Of a DNA stretch of 39,310 nt, positions 9,632-17,518 are shown piece after piece (position 1 is the first letter of the stretch; each line of letters starts with the position of its first letter). Source of the DNA: Desulfobacteraceae bacterium (GTDB lineage Bacteria > Desulfobacterota > Desulfobacteria > Desulfobacterales > Desulfosalsimonadaceae); contig JAABTJ010000026.1 in assembly GCA_011389935.1 (NCBI GenBank), positions 1-39,310 of the forward strand, in the 5' to 3' direction. The position numbers and the translations under genes are program-made. The notes beneath the pieces were generated by a model. It saw nothing but the letters and a program-made list of their open reading frames with translations. It was not told the origin of the DNA and did no database searches.

Positions 9632-10570
9632 TCAATCCGGATTCTCCTGAATAAATGCATGGAGGCCGGTTTTTTCCTTCAGGGTCTCGAGAGCCTCCCG
9701 CGCGTCGGTTATGGCATTGAAATTTCCGAACCGCACCATATGAAAGGTTTTCCTCCCGAGTTGTTTTGTAACAATGGTGGCGTCAAACTGGTTCTCAAGG
9801 AGTTGCCGGTATTGCCGTTCCGCGTTTTTCCGGGACAGAAACGCGCCGGTCTGGATATGGTAGAGGCCTTCGTCCGGTTCGGTGGCGCCTTTGTCCGGTT
9901 CGGTGGCGCCTTCGTCCGGTTCGGTGGCGGCGGCGGGAGGCGCTTCTTTCAGAGCGGCCAGCTGGTTTCCGGCATACGGATTTTCCGGTTCAATCGCCAG
10001 GGCGGCTTCGTAGGCTTTCTTTGCCGCCTCCGTATCCCGGGCCTTCGCGAGAACATCCCCCTTATAGCACAGCGCCCAGTACAAGTCCGGTTTTATTGCA
10101 AGGGCATTTTCCATATCCGCAAGGGCAAGCGCATCGTCCTCCCGCTTAAGATGACACAGCCCCCGGTTAAAAAAAGCCATGTAGTTGTCCGGGAACTGTT
10201 CGATTTCCCGGGTGTAGTTTTCAATGGCTTTTTCGCAATCTTCCTTGTAGAACCAGGCTGCTCCCAGGTTGCTGAAAAGGCCTTTCATGTCGGGCCGGAG
10301 CTGCTTTGCTTTTTCAAAATCCCGGATGGCCAGATCATATCGTTTTGTTTTGATGTAGGCCTCTCCGCGATTCATATAGGCCCTGGCATTGTCCGGGGAA
10401 AGCAGTATCAGCCGGGAAAATATGGTAATGGCCTTTTCCGGCTGGTTTGATGTAAGAAAGGCCACGCCCGTATTGAGTAAATCCTCTTCCGGCGAGGCGG
10501 ATGCGGAAAAGGGGAAAAGGCCGCATGCAATCGCAAGACAGACAAGCAGGATGCACAGTTGGTTTTTCAC
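9632..10570 (-). CDS. Secreted TPR-repeat protein with C-terminal SPOR domain
   Basis: 312 residues. A signal peptide (LCILLVCLAIACG... cleaved near ASA|S) precedes about six tetratricopeptide repeats (residues 32-215; for example AYMNRGEAYIKTKRYDLAIRD), a linker of three ATEPD(E/K)G repeats, and a C-terminal SPOR-like domain (about 237-312) beginning YHIQTGAFLSRKNAE. SPOR domains bind peptidoglycan stripped of stem peptides; TPRs mediate protein contacts. The GTG start overlaps the RND stop as GTGA and has GGAG 6 bases upstream, so it is translationally coupled to the pump. That position is where an outer-membrane channel gene often sits; here none is present. Confidence 0.88.
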   Translation of the reverse strand: MKNQLCILLVCLAIACGLFPFSASASPEEDLLNTGVAFLTSNQPEKAITIFSRLILLSPDNARAYMNRGEAYIKTKRYDLAIRDFEKAKQLRPDMKGLFSNLGAAWFYKEDCEKAIENYTREIEQFPDNYMAFFNRGLCHLKREDDALALADMENALAIKPDLYWALCYKGDVLAKARDTEAAKKAYEAALAIEPENPYAGNQLAALKEAPPAAATEPDEGATEPDKGATEPDEGLYHIQTGAFLSRKNAERQYRQLLENQFDATIVTKQLGRKTFHMVRFGNFNAITDAREALETLKEKTGLHAFIQENPD

Positions 10571-13500
10571 GGGTCTCTCCGTTTTGTTGAATTGCCGGAT
10601 GATATTGCTCCGCCGCCTTGCCGGCGCGTAAACAGGCTGTAGATCACCGGCAGAAGGATCAGGGTCAGGATGCCTGAAATGAGGATGCCGCCCACCGAGG
10701 CCACGCCGATGGCATTGCGCAGCTCGGCGCCGATGCCGCGGCTGACCGCCAGCGGCAGCATGCCCAGCACTGCGGCGATGGTGGTCATGATGATGGGGCG
10801 GAACCGTTCGCAGGAAGCCATGATCATGGCCTCGTGGCGGGAAATCCCGGCGGCCGCATTCACGTTGAACTTGTCCAGGATCAGGATGGCGTTGTTGACA
10901 ACGATCCCTGCCATCATGATGATCCCCATGATCACGAAAATGTCCATGGACAGGCCCGTGATGTAGAGGGACCACATCACGCCGATCAATGCCAGGGGCA
11001 GAGAGATGAAAATCATCACGGGCTGCCGGAAGGATTCCAGGATGGCGCCGAGGCAGAGAAATACGAGCACGATGGCGATCAGCATGGCCTCGGCCATCTG
11101 CTGCTGCCCTTCGGTCATGACCTCGTATTTGCCCGTGAAAGCGAAATCATAGCCGGGAGGCAGCGTTTGGGAAGCCCCGATGGCGGAAATGATTTCCCCG
11201 ACCGCAGTTCCCAAGGGTTTTCCGGCTTCCAGGTTGGCAAAGACCTTGGAAATGCGCTGCTTGTTTTTGCGGGTAATCAGGATCGGCGAAAGGCGCTCTT
11301 CGATATGGGCGATGCTTCCAAGAAGAACCGGCATGCCGGGTTCTCCGGGCAGCTGAAACCGGCTCACCTGGCCTTTTCCATCCTGTTTTTCATAGCGGAC
11401 CACGATATCGTAGTTGCGGGCCTCCTGTTTGAAGGTGCCGGCGGTCAGCCCTTCCAGGTTCGCCCGCAGCGTCATTCCCAGGGCCACCGGCGGCATGCCG
11501 TGGTCGGCCAGCACCGGGCGGTTCGGCCGGATCCGAAGCTCCGGTTTTCCAGTCCGCACCGTGGTGTCCACGTCCAGAAACCCGGGCATGTCCGCGACCA
11601 TTTCTCCGAAATCCGCCGCCAGGATGTCGAGCACATCAAGGGACTTCCCGGAGATTTCCAGTTCGATTTCCGTTGACTGACCGCCGAAGACCCCGGGACG
11701 GGAGACAGAAAAAATCGCCTCGGGATAATCTTCCAGGCGCGAACGGATCATTTCCATGATTTCGGCGATGGGGATGCTGCGCTGATCCCGGTCCGTGAAT
11801 TTGAGCAGCATCTGGGCGAGGTAGACCCCTTCGGAGGTGCGGCCGATGACGCCTTCCACCCTGCCGGCCACGGCAAGCCGGTGCCGGAGTTCGGGAAGAT
11901 CGGCAATGCGTCGTTCCACCTCCTGGAGGCGCTGCCATGTATGATCGAGATCGTAGCGGGTGGGATATTCGAGTTTGATAAAAATCTCCCCCCGGTCGGG
12001 TTCGGAAATCAACGTCGATCCGATGTCCCCCCCGAGGCGCACGGCGTGGATGAAAATGCCCAGCATCGCCAAAAGGATCATGACGGATACTATCCGGTGG
12101 CGTTCGGCCACGATCAGCAGGCGCTGATACCCGGCAAGCAGGCGTGCAAATCCCCTGTTCCATGCGGCCTCCATGCGGACCAGCACCCGGCGACGGTCTT
12201 CCCGCCTCGGCCGGAGCAGCAGGGAGCAGAGCATGGGCGTGAGGGTAAAGGAAATAAACAGCGATACAACGGTCATGATGACCATGGTCAGGGCCAGGGG
12301 CTTGATGAACATGCCCACCTTGCTGGCCATCATGGCAAGGGGGAAGAGCACCACGACGTTTGTGCCCGCGCTGGCCAGCACGGCAACAAAGCGGGCCTTG
12401 GCCCCGATGGCCGCGGCCTCTGACGGCTGGTCGGTCATGTTGAGCCGTTCGGTGATCCCCTCCAGTACCACGATGGAATTGGTGACCAGGATGCCGACGG
12501 ACATGCCGATGGCAATCAGTGTGGAAGTGTTTAAGGTAAAACCGGCCTTTTCCATGAAAAACAGGCCGATGATGATGGTAAGCGGCATGGTGATGCTGAC
12601 CACCAGAAGGGTCCGGAAATTATAGAGGAAGGCGAACAAAATCGCCGCGGTCAGCAGAATGCCCGCGATTACATTGGACCAGGCGCTTGCCACGGTGGAT
12701 TCGATGTAGCGGCCGTCGTCCGCGATCCAGACCAGTTCCATGCCGCCGGGAAGGACGGCGCGGAGGTCGTCCATGGTCCCCCGCACCCGCTTCGTAACGG
12801 CCACCGCATTGGCGTCGGCCTTTTTGACCAGGCGGATGGCCACACAGGGTCGGCCGTCCACCGTGGCTCTCTCGCGAAGTTCGGCCGCGGCCATTTCCAC
12901 CCGTGCCACGTCGGCAATCCGGATACGCCGTCCGTCCTGGCCGGCGATCTGGAGCTGGCCGATATCGGCGGCCGCAGGAAAATCCGCGTCGAATTTGACG
13001 CTGTATTCCGTTCCTGCGTCCTGAACGCGCCCCGAGGGTAAGGTCCGTACCCCGTCCTGTATGGCCTGGTATACGGCAAGGGTGGTGAGGCCCCGGGCTT
13101 CCATTTTTCGGCGATCCGCAAGCACATGGACTTCCCGGGCGGACCCCCCCTGGATCTGTACGTCGGCCACGCCCATGATCCGCGTCAGCTGGTCCTTGAG
13201 ATCGTTGTCGGCGTAATCGTACAGGTCGGCGACGGTCCGGTCCCCGGTAAGGGCCATGGTGATGATGGGTTTGGCGTTGACGTCGAACTTGAGTATTCTG
13301 GGATCTTCCGCGTCGGCCGGAAGATCCGCCCGGATCAGGTCGATCTGTTCCCGGACGTCCGTTGCCGCGATATCCACATTCATGCCCAGTTCGAATTCCA
13401 GCAGGATCTGGTTGACATTTTCCATGCAGGCGGAACTGATGTGCTTGAGCCCGTCAATGGTGCCCACGGCGTCTTCAATCCGTTTGGCCACATCGGTTTC

Positions 13501-13677
13501 AATCTCTTCGGGGGAGGCCCCGGGATAGACCGTGACGACGGTGATAAAGGGGGCATCCATCCGGGGCATTTCCTCCAGGCCCATTTTTCGCCATGAATTC
13601 AACCCGAGCAGCGCCAGCGCGATAATCAGGCAGCCCATGGCAACGGGCCGGCGGATGGCGGCATTGGAAAGCCACAT
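10567..13677 (-). CDS. RND-family efflux pump permease (AcrB-like, HAE1 type)
   Basis: 1036 residues, the usual size. It has the N-terminal WLSNAAIRRPVAM, helix 1, two large periplasmic loops and two blocks of six helices. It would form the inner-membrane trimer that exports hydrophobic compounds with the adaptor encoded just upstream. Two sites differ from AcrB: in helix 4 the DD pair is replaced by T399-N400 in GILVTNSIVVLE, and in helix 10 the lysine is N928 in GIVVNNAILILD, so the classical proton-relay triad is absent. The ATG overlaps the adaptor stop codon (TAATG). Substrate unknown; the TetR gene in the operon suggests induction by a small toxic ligand. Confidence 0.93.
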   Translation of the reverse strand: MWLSNAAIRRPVAMGCLIIALALLGLNSWRKMGLEEMPRMDAPFITVVTVYPGASPEEIETDVAKRIEDAVGTIDGLKHISSACMENVNQILLEFELGMNVDIAATDVREQIDLIRADLPADAEDPRILKFDVNAKPIITMALTGDRTVADLYDYADNDLKDQLTRIMGVADVQIQGGSAREVHVLADRRKMEARGLTTLAVYQAIQDGVRTLPSGRVQDAGTEYSVKFDADFPAAADIGQLQIAGQDGRRIRIADVARVEMAAAELRERATVDGRPCVAIRLVKKADANAVAVTKRVRGTMDDLRAVLPGGMELVWIADDGRYIESTVASAWSNVIAGILLTAAILFAFLYNFRTLLVVSITMPLTIIIGLFFMEKAGFTLNTSTLIAIGMSVGILVTNSIVVLEGITERLNMTDQPSEAAAIGAKARFVAVLASAGTNVVVLFPLAMMASKVGMFIKPLALTMVIMTVVSLFISFTLTPMLCSLLLRPRREDRRRVLVRMEAAWNRGFARLLAGYQRLLIVAERHRIVSVMILLAMLGIFIHAVRLGGDIGSTLISEPDRGEIFIKLEYPTRYDLDHTWQRLQEVERRIADLPELRHRLAVAGRVEGVIGRTSEGVYLAQMLLKFTDRDQRSIPIAEIMEMIRSRLEDYPEAIFSVSRPGVFGGQSTEIELEISGKSLDVLDILAADFGEMVADMPGFLDVDTTVRTGKPELRIRPNRPVLADHGMPPVALGMTLRANLEGLTAGTFKQEARNYDIVVRYEKQDGKGQVSRFQLPGEPGMPVLLGSIAHIEERLSPILITRKNKQRISKVFANLEAGKPLGTAVGEIISAIGASQTLPPGYDFAFTGKYEVMTEGQQQMAEAMLIAIVLVFLCLGAILESFRQPVMIFISLPLALIGVMWSLYITGLSMDIFVIMGIIMMAGIVVNNAILILDKFNVNAAAGISRHEAMIMASCERFRPIIMTTIAAVLGMLPLAVSRGIGAELRNAIGVASVGGILISGILTLILLPVIYSLFTRRQGGGAISSGNSTKRRDP

Positions 13678-14888
13678 TATTCAGTTCCCTCCCGGACGAT
13701 ACTCACGGCCGCGCCGTCATTGAGCTGCTCCTGCCCCATGCGGACGACGGGCATGCCTTCGTCAATCCCTTCCCCGGTAATTTCAACCCAGCCGTTCGTC
13801 TCCAGGCCCGTCTGAACCGGCAGCATGCGGGCGCACCCGTCGGCCACAGTGAAAATGACAGGCCCTTGGCGCCGTTGCAAAACCGCCTCCCGGGGGGCGC
13901 CAAGACCCCGTCTTTCCTGAAGCAAAACCGTCACCTCGGCCATGGCGCCGGGGACGACGCCTTTCGGCGGATCCTGGAGGCGGGCCTGGATTTCAAAGGT
14001 CCTGAGCTTTGTGTGAATCACGGGGTTTTTGACTGCGACGGGCGTGTCTTCGATTCGAACGGACTGGACAACGGCGGAAAGCCTTGTCTTTTCAGGAAGG
14101 ACGCGCGCATAAAGGTTTTCGGGAAGAAAGGCCGATATTTCCACCAGGGAGAGGTCGTCGATCCGGACGACCGGTGTTCCCGGGGACGCCATTTCACCGG
14201 GTTCGAGCATGCGCCGGCTGACCGTTCCGCTGATGGGTGCAACCACCAGCGCATCGGAAAGGTCCTTCTCTGATATGGCAAGGTTGCTCCTGGCCTGCTT
14301 TTCCTGCGTCCGGGCAAGTTCCAGCCCGGCCCGGGCTTCGGCCAGCTCTGCCGCTGCCGATTTCATCAGGGTTTCCTGCATCTCAAGGGCGTTTTGGGTG
14401 ATGGCCCCCTGTTCGTGCAGCCGTTGATATCTTTCCAGATCCATTTGGATTTTTTCGACATTGGCTTCGGCACGGGCGACGGTGGCACGGCGCGCGGAAA
14501 CGGTCGCCATGGCGACTTTTACCTGGTGTTCGGCGATTTCCACGCCCCTTTTCAGCTTGACATCATCGGTCTGAAACAAACGGGTGGCGCCGGCGCTCAC
14601 GACGTCCCCCTCGTCCACATAAATTTCGTCAATAGTCCCCGGAACCCTTGCCGATACCAGGGCGCTTCGCACGGCCGCCACGCTGCCCGAAACCTTTGCC
14701 TCCTCCTTGAAAACCGTGCTGCAAAGCTCAGAGACCACGACCGGCACGCCCCGACTTTTTTCCGGAACCCCATCCGGCGCGTTTCCCTGGGATGCATCCC
14801 CCATCAGGCGCATGCCGAAGAAGAGGCCCGCGACAATCACGGCGATGGCCGTCCCGATAACCGTTTTTCTGCCAATTGGCCTTTTCAC
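13677..14888 (-). CDS. RND efflux periplasmic adaptor (membrane-fusion protein)
   Basis: 403 residues. An N-terminal membrane anchor (about 8-24) is followed by a barrel-sandwich/lipoyl half (VSARVPGTIDEIYVDEGD), a long alpha-hairpin coiled coil (about 100-190), the second lipoyl half (VVAPISGTVSRRMLEPGE) and a beta-barrel domain, the standard order of HlyD/AcrA-type adaptors. It links the RND permease to an outer-membrane channel that must be encoded elsewhere. The start is GTG at 14888 with AAGGAG 6 bases upstream; it overlaps the TetR stop as GTGA, and its own stop overlaps the RND start. There is no lipobox, so it is anchored by a helix rather than a lipid. Confidence 0.92.
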   Translation of the reverse strand: MKRPIGRKTVIGTAIAVIVAGLFFGMRLMGDASQGNAPDGVPEKSRGVPVVVSELCSTVFKEEAKVSGSVAAVRSALVSARVPGTIDEIYVDEGDVVSAGATRLFQTDDVKLKRGVEIAEHQVKVAMATVSARRATVARAEANVEKIQMDLERYQRLHEQGAITQNALEMQETLMKSAAAELAEARAGLELARTQEKQARSNLAISEKDLSDALVVAPISGTVSRRMLEPGEMASPGTPVVRIDDLSLVEISAFLPENLYARVLPEKTRLSAVVQSVRIEDTPVAVKNPVIHTKLRTFEIQARLQDPPKGVVPGAMAEVTVLLQERRGLGAPREAVLQRRQGPVIFTVADGCARMLPVQTGLETNGWVEITGEGIDEGMPVVRMGQEQLNDGAAVSIVREGTE

Positions 14889-15478
14889 TCTTTTCTCCTT
14901 ACAGGAATGGACTCGCTGCATTCGGTTCGCGCCTCCTCGACATCGATGAGCCGCAGTATTTCATCGATGATGCCCCGTTTTTCCTTCCGGTCGCTGCTGG
15001 ACAGGCCCAGAAGTTCCGCCAGCATCAATCCTTCCATTGCCAGCGTCATAACCGCGATAAACGGGGCGCTCAGTTCTCCATCGGTGGTGAAATCATCGAA
15101 AATCCGCGTTCTGAACTCCCGGGCCGGCGCCATGAGCTCGGGATCATGGGAGGCCGCGGCTAGCAGTGCGCTGCTGATTTTTTTCGTGCGCTGGTCGTGA
15201 AGCGGGGAGGCCAGGATGTTGGCCTTGAGTTTTCGGGCGGGTGTTTCGGGAAGCCGGGCGAGCTGCACTTTGGTTCTGAGATCGAGGGTCGCTATCAGGC
15301 GGGCCATCATGGCCTGGAGAAGAATGGATTTGGTGCCGAAATGGTAGAGGAGTCCGCCTTTGCTGACCCCGGCTTTCCGGCTCACCGCGTCTAAGGTCAG
15401 GTGGGCCGCCCCTTTTTCAATGACCACGGCCTCGGCGGCGTCCAGGATGACTTCCCGGGCATTTTTGCGGTGTTTCAT
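14885..15478 (-). CDS. TetR-family repressor of the efflux operon
   Basis: 197 residues. The N-terminal helix-turn-helix (about 8-55) reads ILDAAEAVVIEKG...LTLDAVSRKAGVSKGGLLYHFGTK, the typical TetR_N signature. The C-terminal half is helical and would bind an inducer; its ligand is unknown. It is the first gene of the efflux operon and overlaps the adaptor by GTGA, so it probably represses its own operon from the palindrome at 15510-15523. The start codon has GAAGGG about 10 bases upstream. Confidence 0.92.
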   Translation of the reverse strand: MKHRKNAREVILDAAEAVVIEKGAAHLTLDAVSRKAGVSKGGLLYHFGTKSILLQAMMARLIATLDLRTKVQLARLPETPARKLKANILASPLHDQRTKKISSALLAAASHDPELMAPAREFRTRIFDDFTTDGELSAPFIAVMTLAMEGLMLAELLGLSSSDRKEKRGIIDEILRLIDVEEARTECSESIPVRRKE

Positions 15479-15507
15479 GGAAAAAGTCCCTTCGAACGGT
15501 TCTTATT

Positions 15508-15525
15508 ACACCGTCTGGACGGTAT
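15508..15525. promoter_or_regulatory. Probable TetR operator
   Basis: A perfect inverted repeat ACCGTC-TG-GACGGT (15510-15523) with partial extension on both sides lies 32 bases upstream of the TetR start codon. CCGTC-TG-GACGG-type palindromes are typical TetR-family targets. It sits inside the candidate minus-strand promoter region (TTGAAA on the minus strand around 15540), so bound repressor would block transcription of the efflux operon. Confidence 0.65.
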
Positions 15526-15654
15526 ACGAAAAAACGCAGAATTTCAATAAAAAAAATTATTTATGCCCCCTCTCCGAAGGGGCGGAAGCATACGGACAGC
15601 GGATCTGCTGTGCACCTTTCCGGTGCGTTGTGAAGCGCTGTGTGAAGAGTTGTG

Positions 15655-15683
15655 TTGACAGATGCCTTTTTGGTCCGTATTAT
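15655..15683 (+). promoter_or_regulatory. Strong sigma70-type promoter for the helicase gene
   Basis: A perfect TTGACA (15655-15660) and TATTAT (15678-15683) are spaced by 17 bases. Transcription would begin near 15690 and produce a leader of about 90 bases that contains the hairpin at 15724-15755 before the helicase start. The stretch 15526-15654 between this promoter and the TetR operator holds only a GCCCC/GGGGC hairpin at 15565-15583 and no gene. Confidence 0.75.
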
Positions 15684-15723
15684 TGCGATACACGTAATTT
15701 TCTGGAACAAGTAACGAACATCC

Positions 15724-15755
15724 AAGCCCCGGAACAATGTCGCGGGGCTTTTTTT
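15724..15755 (+). terminator. Leader terminator (attenuator) before the helicase gene
   Basis: Perfect 8-bp stem AAGCCCCG / CGGGGCTT with an 11-base loop followed by seven T. It lies after the promoter at 15655 and 24 bases before the helicase start, so most transcripts would stop here unless it is read through. This suggests control by attenuation, for instance by temperature or RNA structure. Confidence 0.75.
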
Positions 15756-15779
15756 ATGCCCATCCAATAAAGAGGTTTT

Positions 15780-17066
15780 ATGAGTTTTCAAACGTTCAAG
15801 CTCCATCCCGCTGTCGCGGCGGGCGTAACCGCCGCCGGATTCACTTCCCCCACCCCCATCCAGACACAGGCCATCCCGTCTGTCATGGCCGGAAAAGACG
15901 TCATGGGCCTGGCCCAGACCGGTACCGGCAAAACCGCCGCTTTCGTGCTGCCCATTCTGAATCGGCTCATGGCGGGCAAACGGGGGACCACCCGATCGTT
16001 GATCGTGGCCCCGACCCGTGAACTGGCCGAGCAGATTCACGAAGCGATACGGGTGCTGGGGAAAAAAACCGGCTTGAAAAGCATTGCCATCTATGGTGGC
16101 GTAGCCATCGGCCCCCAGATAAAATCCGCCGGCAGGGCGGACATCATCGTGGCCTGCCCCGGCCGGCTCCTTGACCATATCGGCCGGAAGACGGTCAATC
16201 TTTCGGCCCTGGAAGTGCTGGTATTAGACGAGGCCGACCACATGTTCGACATGGGGTTTCTGCCCGATATCCGCCGCATCCTGAAACAGGTTCCGGCAAG
16301 GCGCCAGACCCTTCTTTTTTCGGCTACCATGCCCGCGGAAATCCGGCACCTGGCCGAAGAAAGCCTGACCGATCCGGTCACCGTGAAGGTGGGGATCACA
16401 GCGCCGGCTGAAACGGTTTCCCACGCGCTTTTCCCTGTTGCACAGCACCAGAAGACGCCGCTGCTGCTCAAGTTGCTCCAGCAGACCCGGACCGATTCGA
16501 TCCTTGTATTCACCCGTACCAAGCACCGGGCAAAAAGGCTCGGGGAGCAGCTGAGCCGGGCCGGCTACCGGACGGCATCGCTGCAGGGGAATCTTTCCCA
16601 GAACCGTAGGCAGGATGCCATTAACGGCTTCCGCGACGGGACTTACCAGATCCTTGTTGCAACGGACATCGCTGCGCGCGGCATCGATATCGCCAATGTT
16701 TCCCACGTGATCAACTACGATATCCCCAACACCGCGGATGCCTATATCCACCGTATCGGCCGGACCGGGCGCGCTGCGCACACCGGCGACGCCTTTACCA
16801 TGGTCACCGAGGAAGATACGCAGATGGTCCGCGCCATTGACCGGGTCATGGGAGCAAAGGTGGAACGCCAGACCCTGCCGGATTTCAATTACGAAGCCGA
16901 AGGGGCCAACCCGGCCAATCGGAAGCCTGCGGGGGCCAACCCGGCCGGCCGCCGGTTCGCGCCGGCAAAGAAACGCGCTCTTCCCCAGAAGGGCCCTCGG
17001 CGGGTAAACCCGGGCGGGGGCGCAACGGTGTCTTTTTCCTCCGGAAGCCGGAATAAAGGCCGGTAG
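15780..17066 (+). CDS. rhlE: DEAD-box ATP-dependent RNA helicase, RhlE type
   Basis: 428 residues. The Q-motif region (GFTSPTPIQTQAIP), motif I AQTGTGKT, motif Ia PTRELAEQ, DEAD box D150-D153 (VLDEADHMFD), SAT motif (LFSATM), and the C-terminal helicase motifs ARGIDI and HRIGRTGRA are all present. The last 50 residues are basic and low-complexity with a repeated GANPA(N/G)R pattern, as in RhlE-type helicases that bind RNA through their tails. It probably remodels ribosomal or messenger RNA in the cytoplasm. AAAGAGG precedes the ATG. The leader terminator implies regulated read-through. Confidence 0.93.
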   Translation: MSFQTFKLHPAVAAGVTAAGFTSPTPIQTQAIPSVMAGKDVMGLAQTGTGKTAAFVLPILNRLMAGKRGTTRSLIVAPTRELAEQIHEAIRVLGKKTGLKSIAIYGGVAIGPQIKSAGRADIIVACPGRLLDHIGRKTVNLSALEVLVLDEADHMFDMGFLPDIRRILKQVPARRQTLLFSATMPAEIRHLAEESLTDPVTVKVGITAPAETVSHALFPVAQHQKTPLLLKLLQQTRTDSILVFTRTKHRAKRLGEQLSRAGYRTASLQGNLSQNRRQDAINGFRDGTYQILVATDIAARGIDIANVSHVINYDIPNTADAYIHRIGRTGRAAHTGDAFTMVTEEDTQMVRAIDRVMGAKVERQTLPDFNYEAEGANPANRKPAGANPAGRRFAPAKKRALPQKGPRRVNPGGGATVSFSSGSRNKGR

Positions 17067-17130
17067 GTCATCTGAAATGGGAGAAGCTTTTTCCCAAAAC
17101 GGGGTTTTGCTGCGGCTTCGACAAAAACAT

Positions 17131-17161
17131 TTGACATGCAGGCTTTCCAGGATCATATAAA
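17131..17161 (+). promoter_or_regulatory. Candidate promoter for riboswitch 1
   Basis: TTGACA (17131-17136) and TATAAA (17156-17161) are 19 bases apart; an overlapping CATATA gives a spacing of 17. It stands directly upstream of the riboswitch aptamer and after the helicase stop codon, so the riboswitch seems to have its own transcript. Confidence 0.5.
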
Positions 17162-17162
17162 G

Positions 17163-17263
17163 ACTATGAAAAAGCCTAACCAAGTGTAAAATTGGGGCGG
17201 AAAGTCACGGGTCTTTTTGAAACCTGCGCTTGCCTGTAATTCGAGTAAGACAGCCGGATTGCC
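17163..17263 (+). ncRNA. GEMM-I-like cyclic-dinucleotide riboswitch aptamer 1
   Basis: The sequence has the order seen in c-di-GMP-I (GEMM-I) RNAs: CTAACC, a stem capped by the GNRA loop GTAA (CCAAGT / AATTGG, one mismatch), GGGGCGGAAAG (tetraloop-receptor side), CACGGGTCTT, a variable third stem, then AAGACAGCCGGATTGCC at the 3' end. The GGGGCGGAAAG and GACAGCCGG pieces recall the GEMM-Ib RNAs of Geobacter that bind 3',3'-cGAMP, but the specificity base cannot be assigned without an alignment. A near-identical arrangement is found at 31810-31910 on the other strand, which supports the call. The terminator arm overlaps the aptamer's 3' strand. Confidence 0.72.
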
Positions 17264-17292
17264 ATTTCAACAGTGGAAATCCGGCTTTTTTT
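17252..17292 (+). terminator. Riboswitch 1 expression-platform terminator
   Basis: AGCCGGATT (17252-17260), which is also the 3' strand of the aptamer, pairs with AATCCGGCT (17278-17286) and is followed by seven T. Aptamer folding and terminator folding exclude each other, so ligand binding should prevent termination (an ON switch). Confidence 0.8.
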
Positions 17293-17518
17293 ATCCTTCA
17301 AAAAGCAATAGCGCTCTTTCGTCTGTATCCTGCTGCAAATGGCCGCGGTCATTGTCGCCTTTTTAAATGCGGGATTTGCTTTCGGGCAAGCACTGGTTGA
17401 TCTTGTTAATGTCATTGATAAAAGAGGGCATGATATGATCAATCCGTTTCACAATGCCTGATTACGAACACCGGCAGGGGGTGATTACGTGAAAATTGCA
17501 CAATTTTCGAAAGAAGAA
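17293..17518 (+). other. Remnant region downstream of riboswitch 1
   Basis: No intact gene follows the riboswitch on its strand; the next two genes are on the opposite strand. Two fragments can be seen. A 40-codon frame from about 17338 to 17462 reads like a secretion signal (MAAVIVAFLNAGFAFGQA) with no ribosome site, and joining it to the preceding frame would extend the signal peptide, as if a frameshift had occurred. A GTG at 17489 with AGGGGG 7 bases upstream opens only 18 codons (KIAQFSKEELRS). Both look like leftovers of a riboswitch-controlled gene; this is inference. Confidence 0.35.

Noticed and set aside
9870-9932. Short regularly spaced repeats, considered as CRISPR
   Set aside because: The repeats are contiguous 21-bp units in frame within a coding sequence, with no spacers and no cas genes.
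9560-10450. 296-codon plus-strand frame opposite the TPR-SPOR gene
   Set aside because: It begins with a good ribosome-like sequence but is antisense to a clearly real TPR gene and matches nothing.
15565-15583. GCCCC/GGGGC hairpin between TetR and the helicase promoter
   Set aside because: The T run on the minus strand is 8 bases away and no transcript needing termination is evident, so it was not called a terminator.
17176-17442. 88-codon minus-strand frame after the helicase
   Set aside because: It runs antisense through the riboswitch and its terminator, has no ribosome site and an unconvincing composition.
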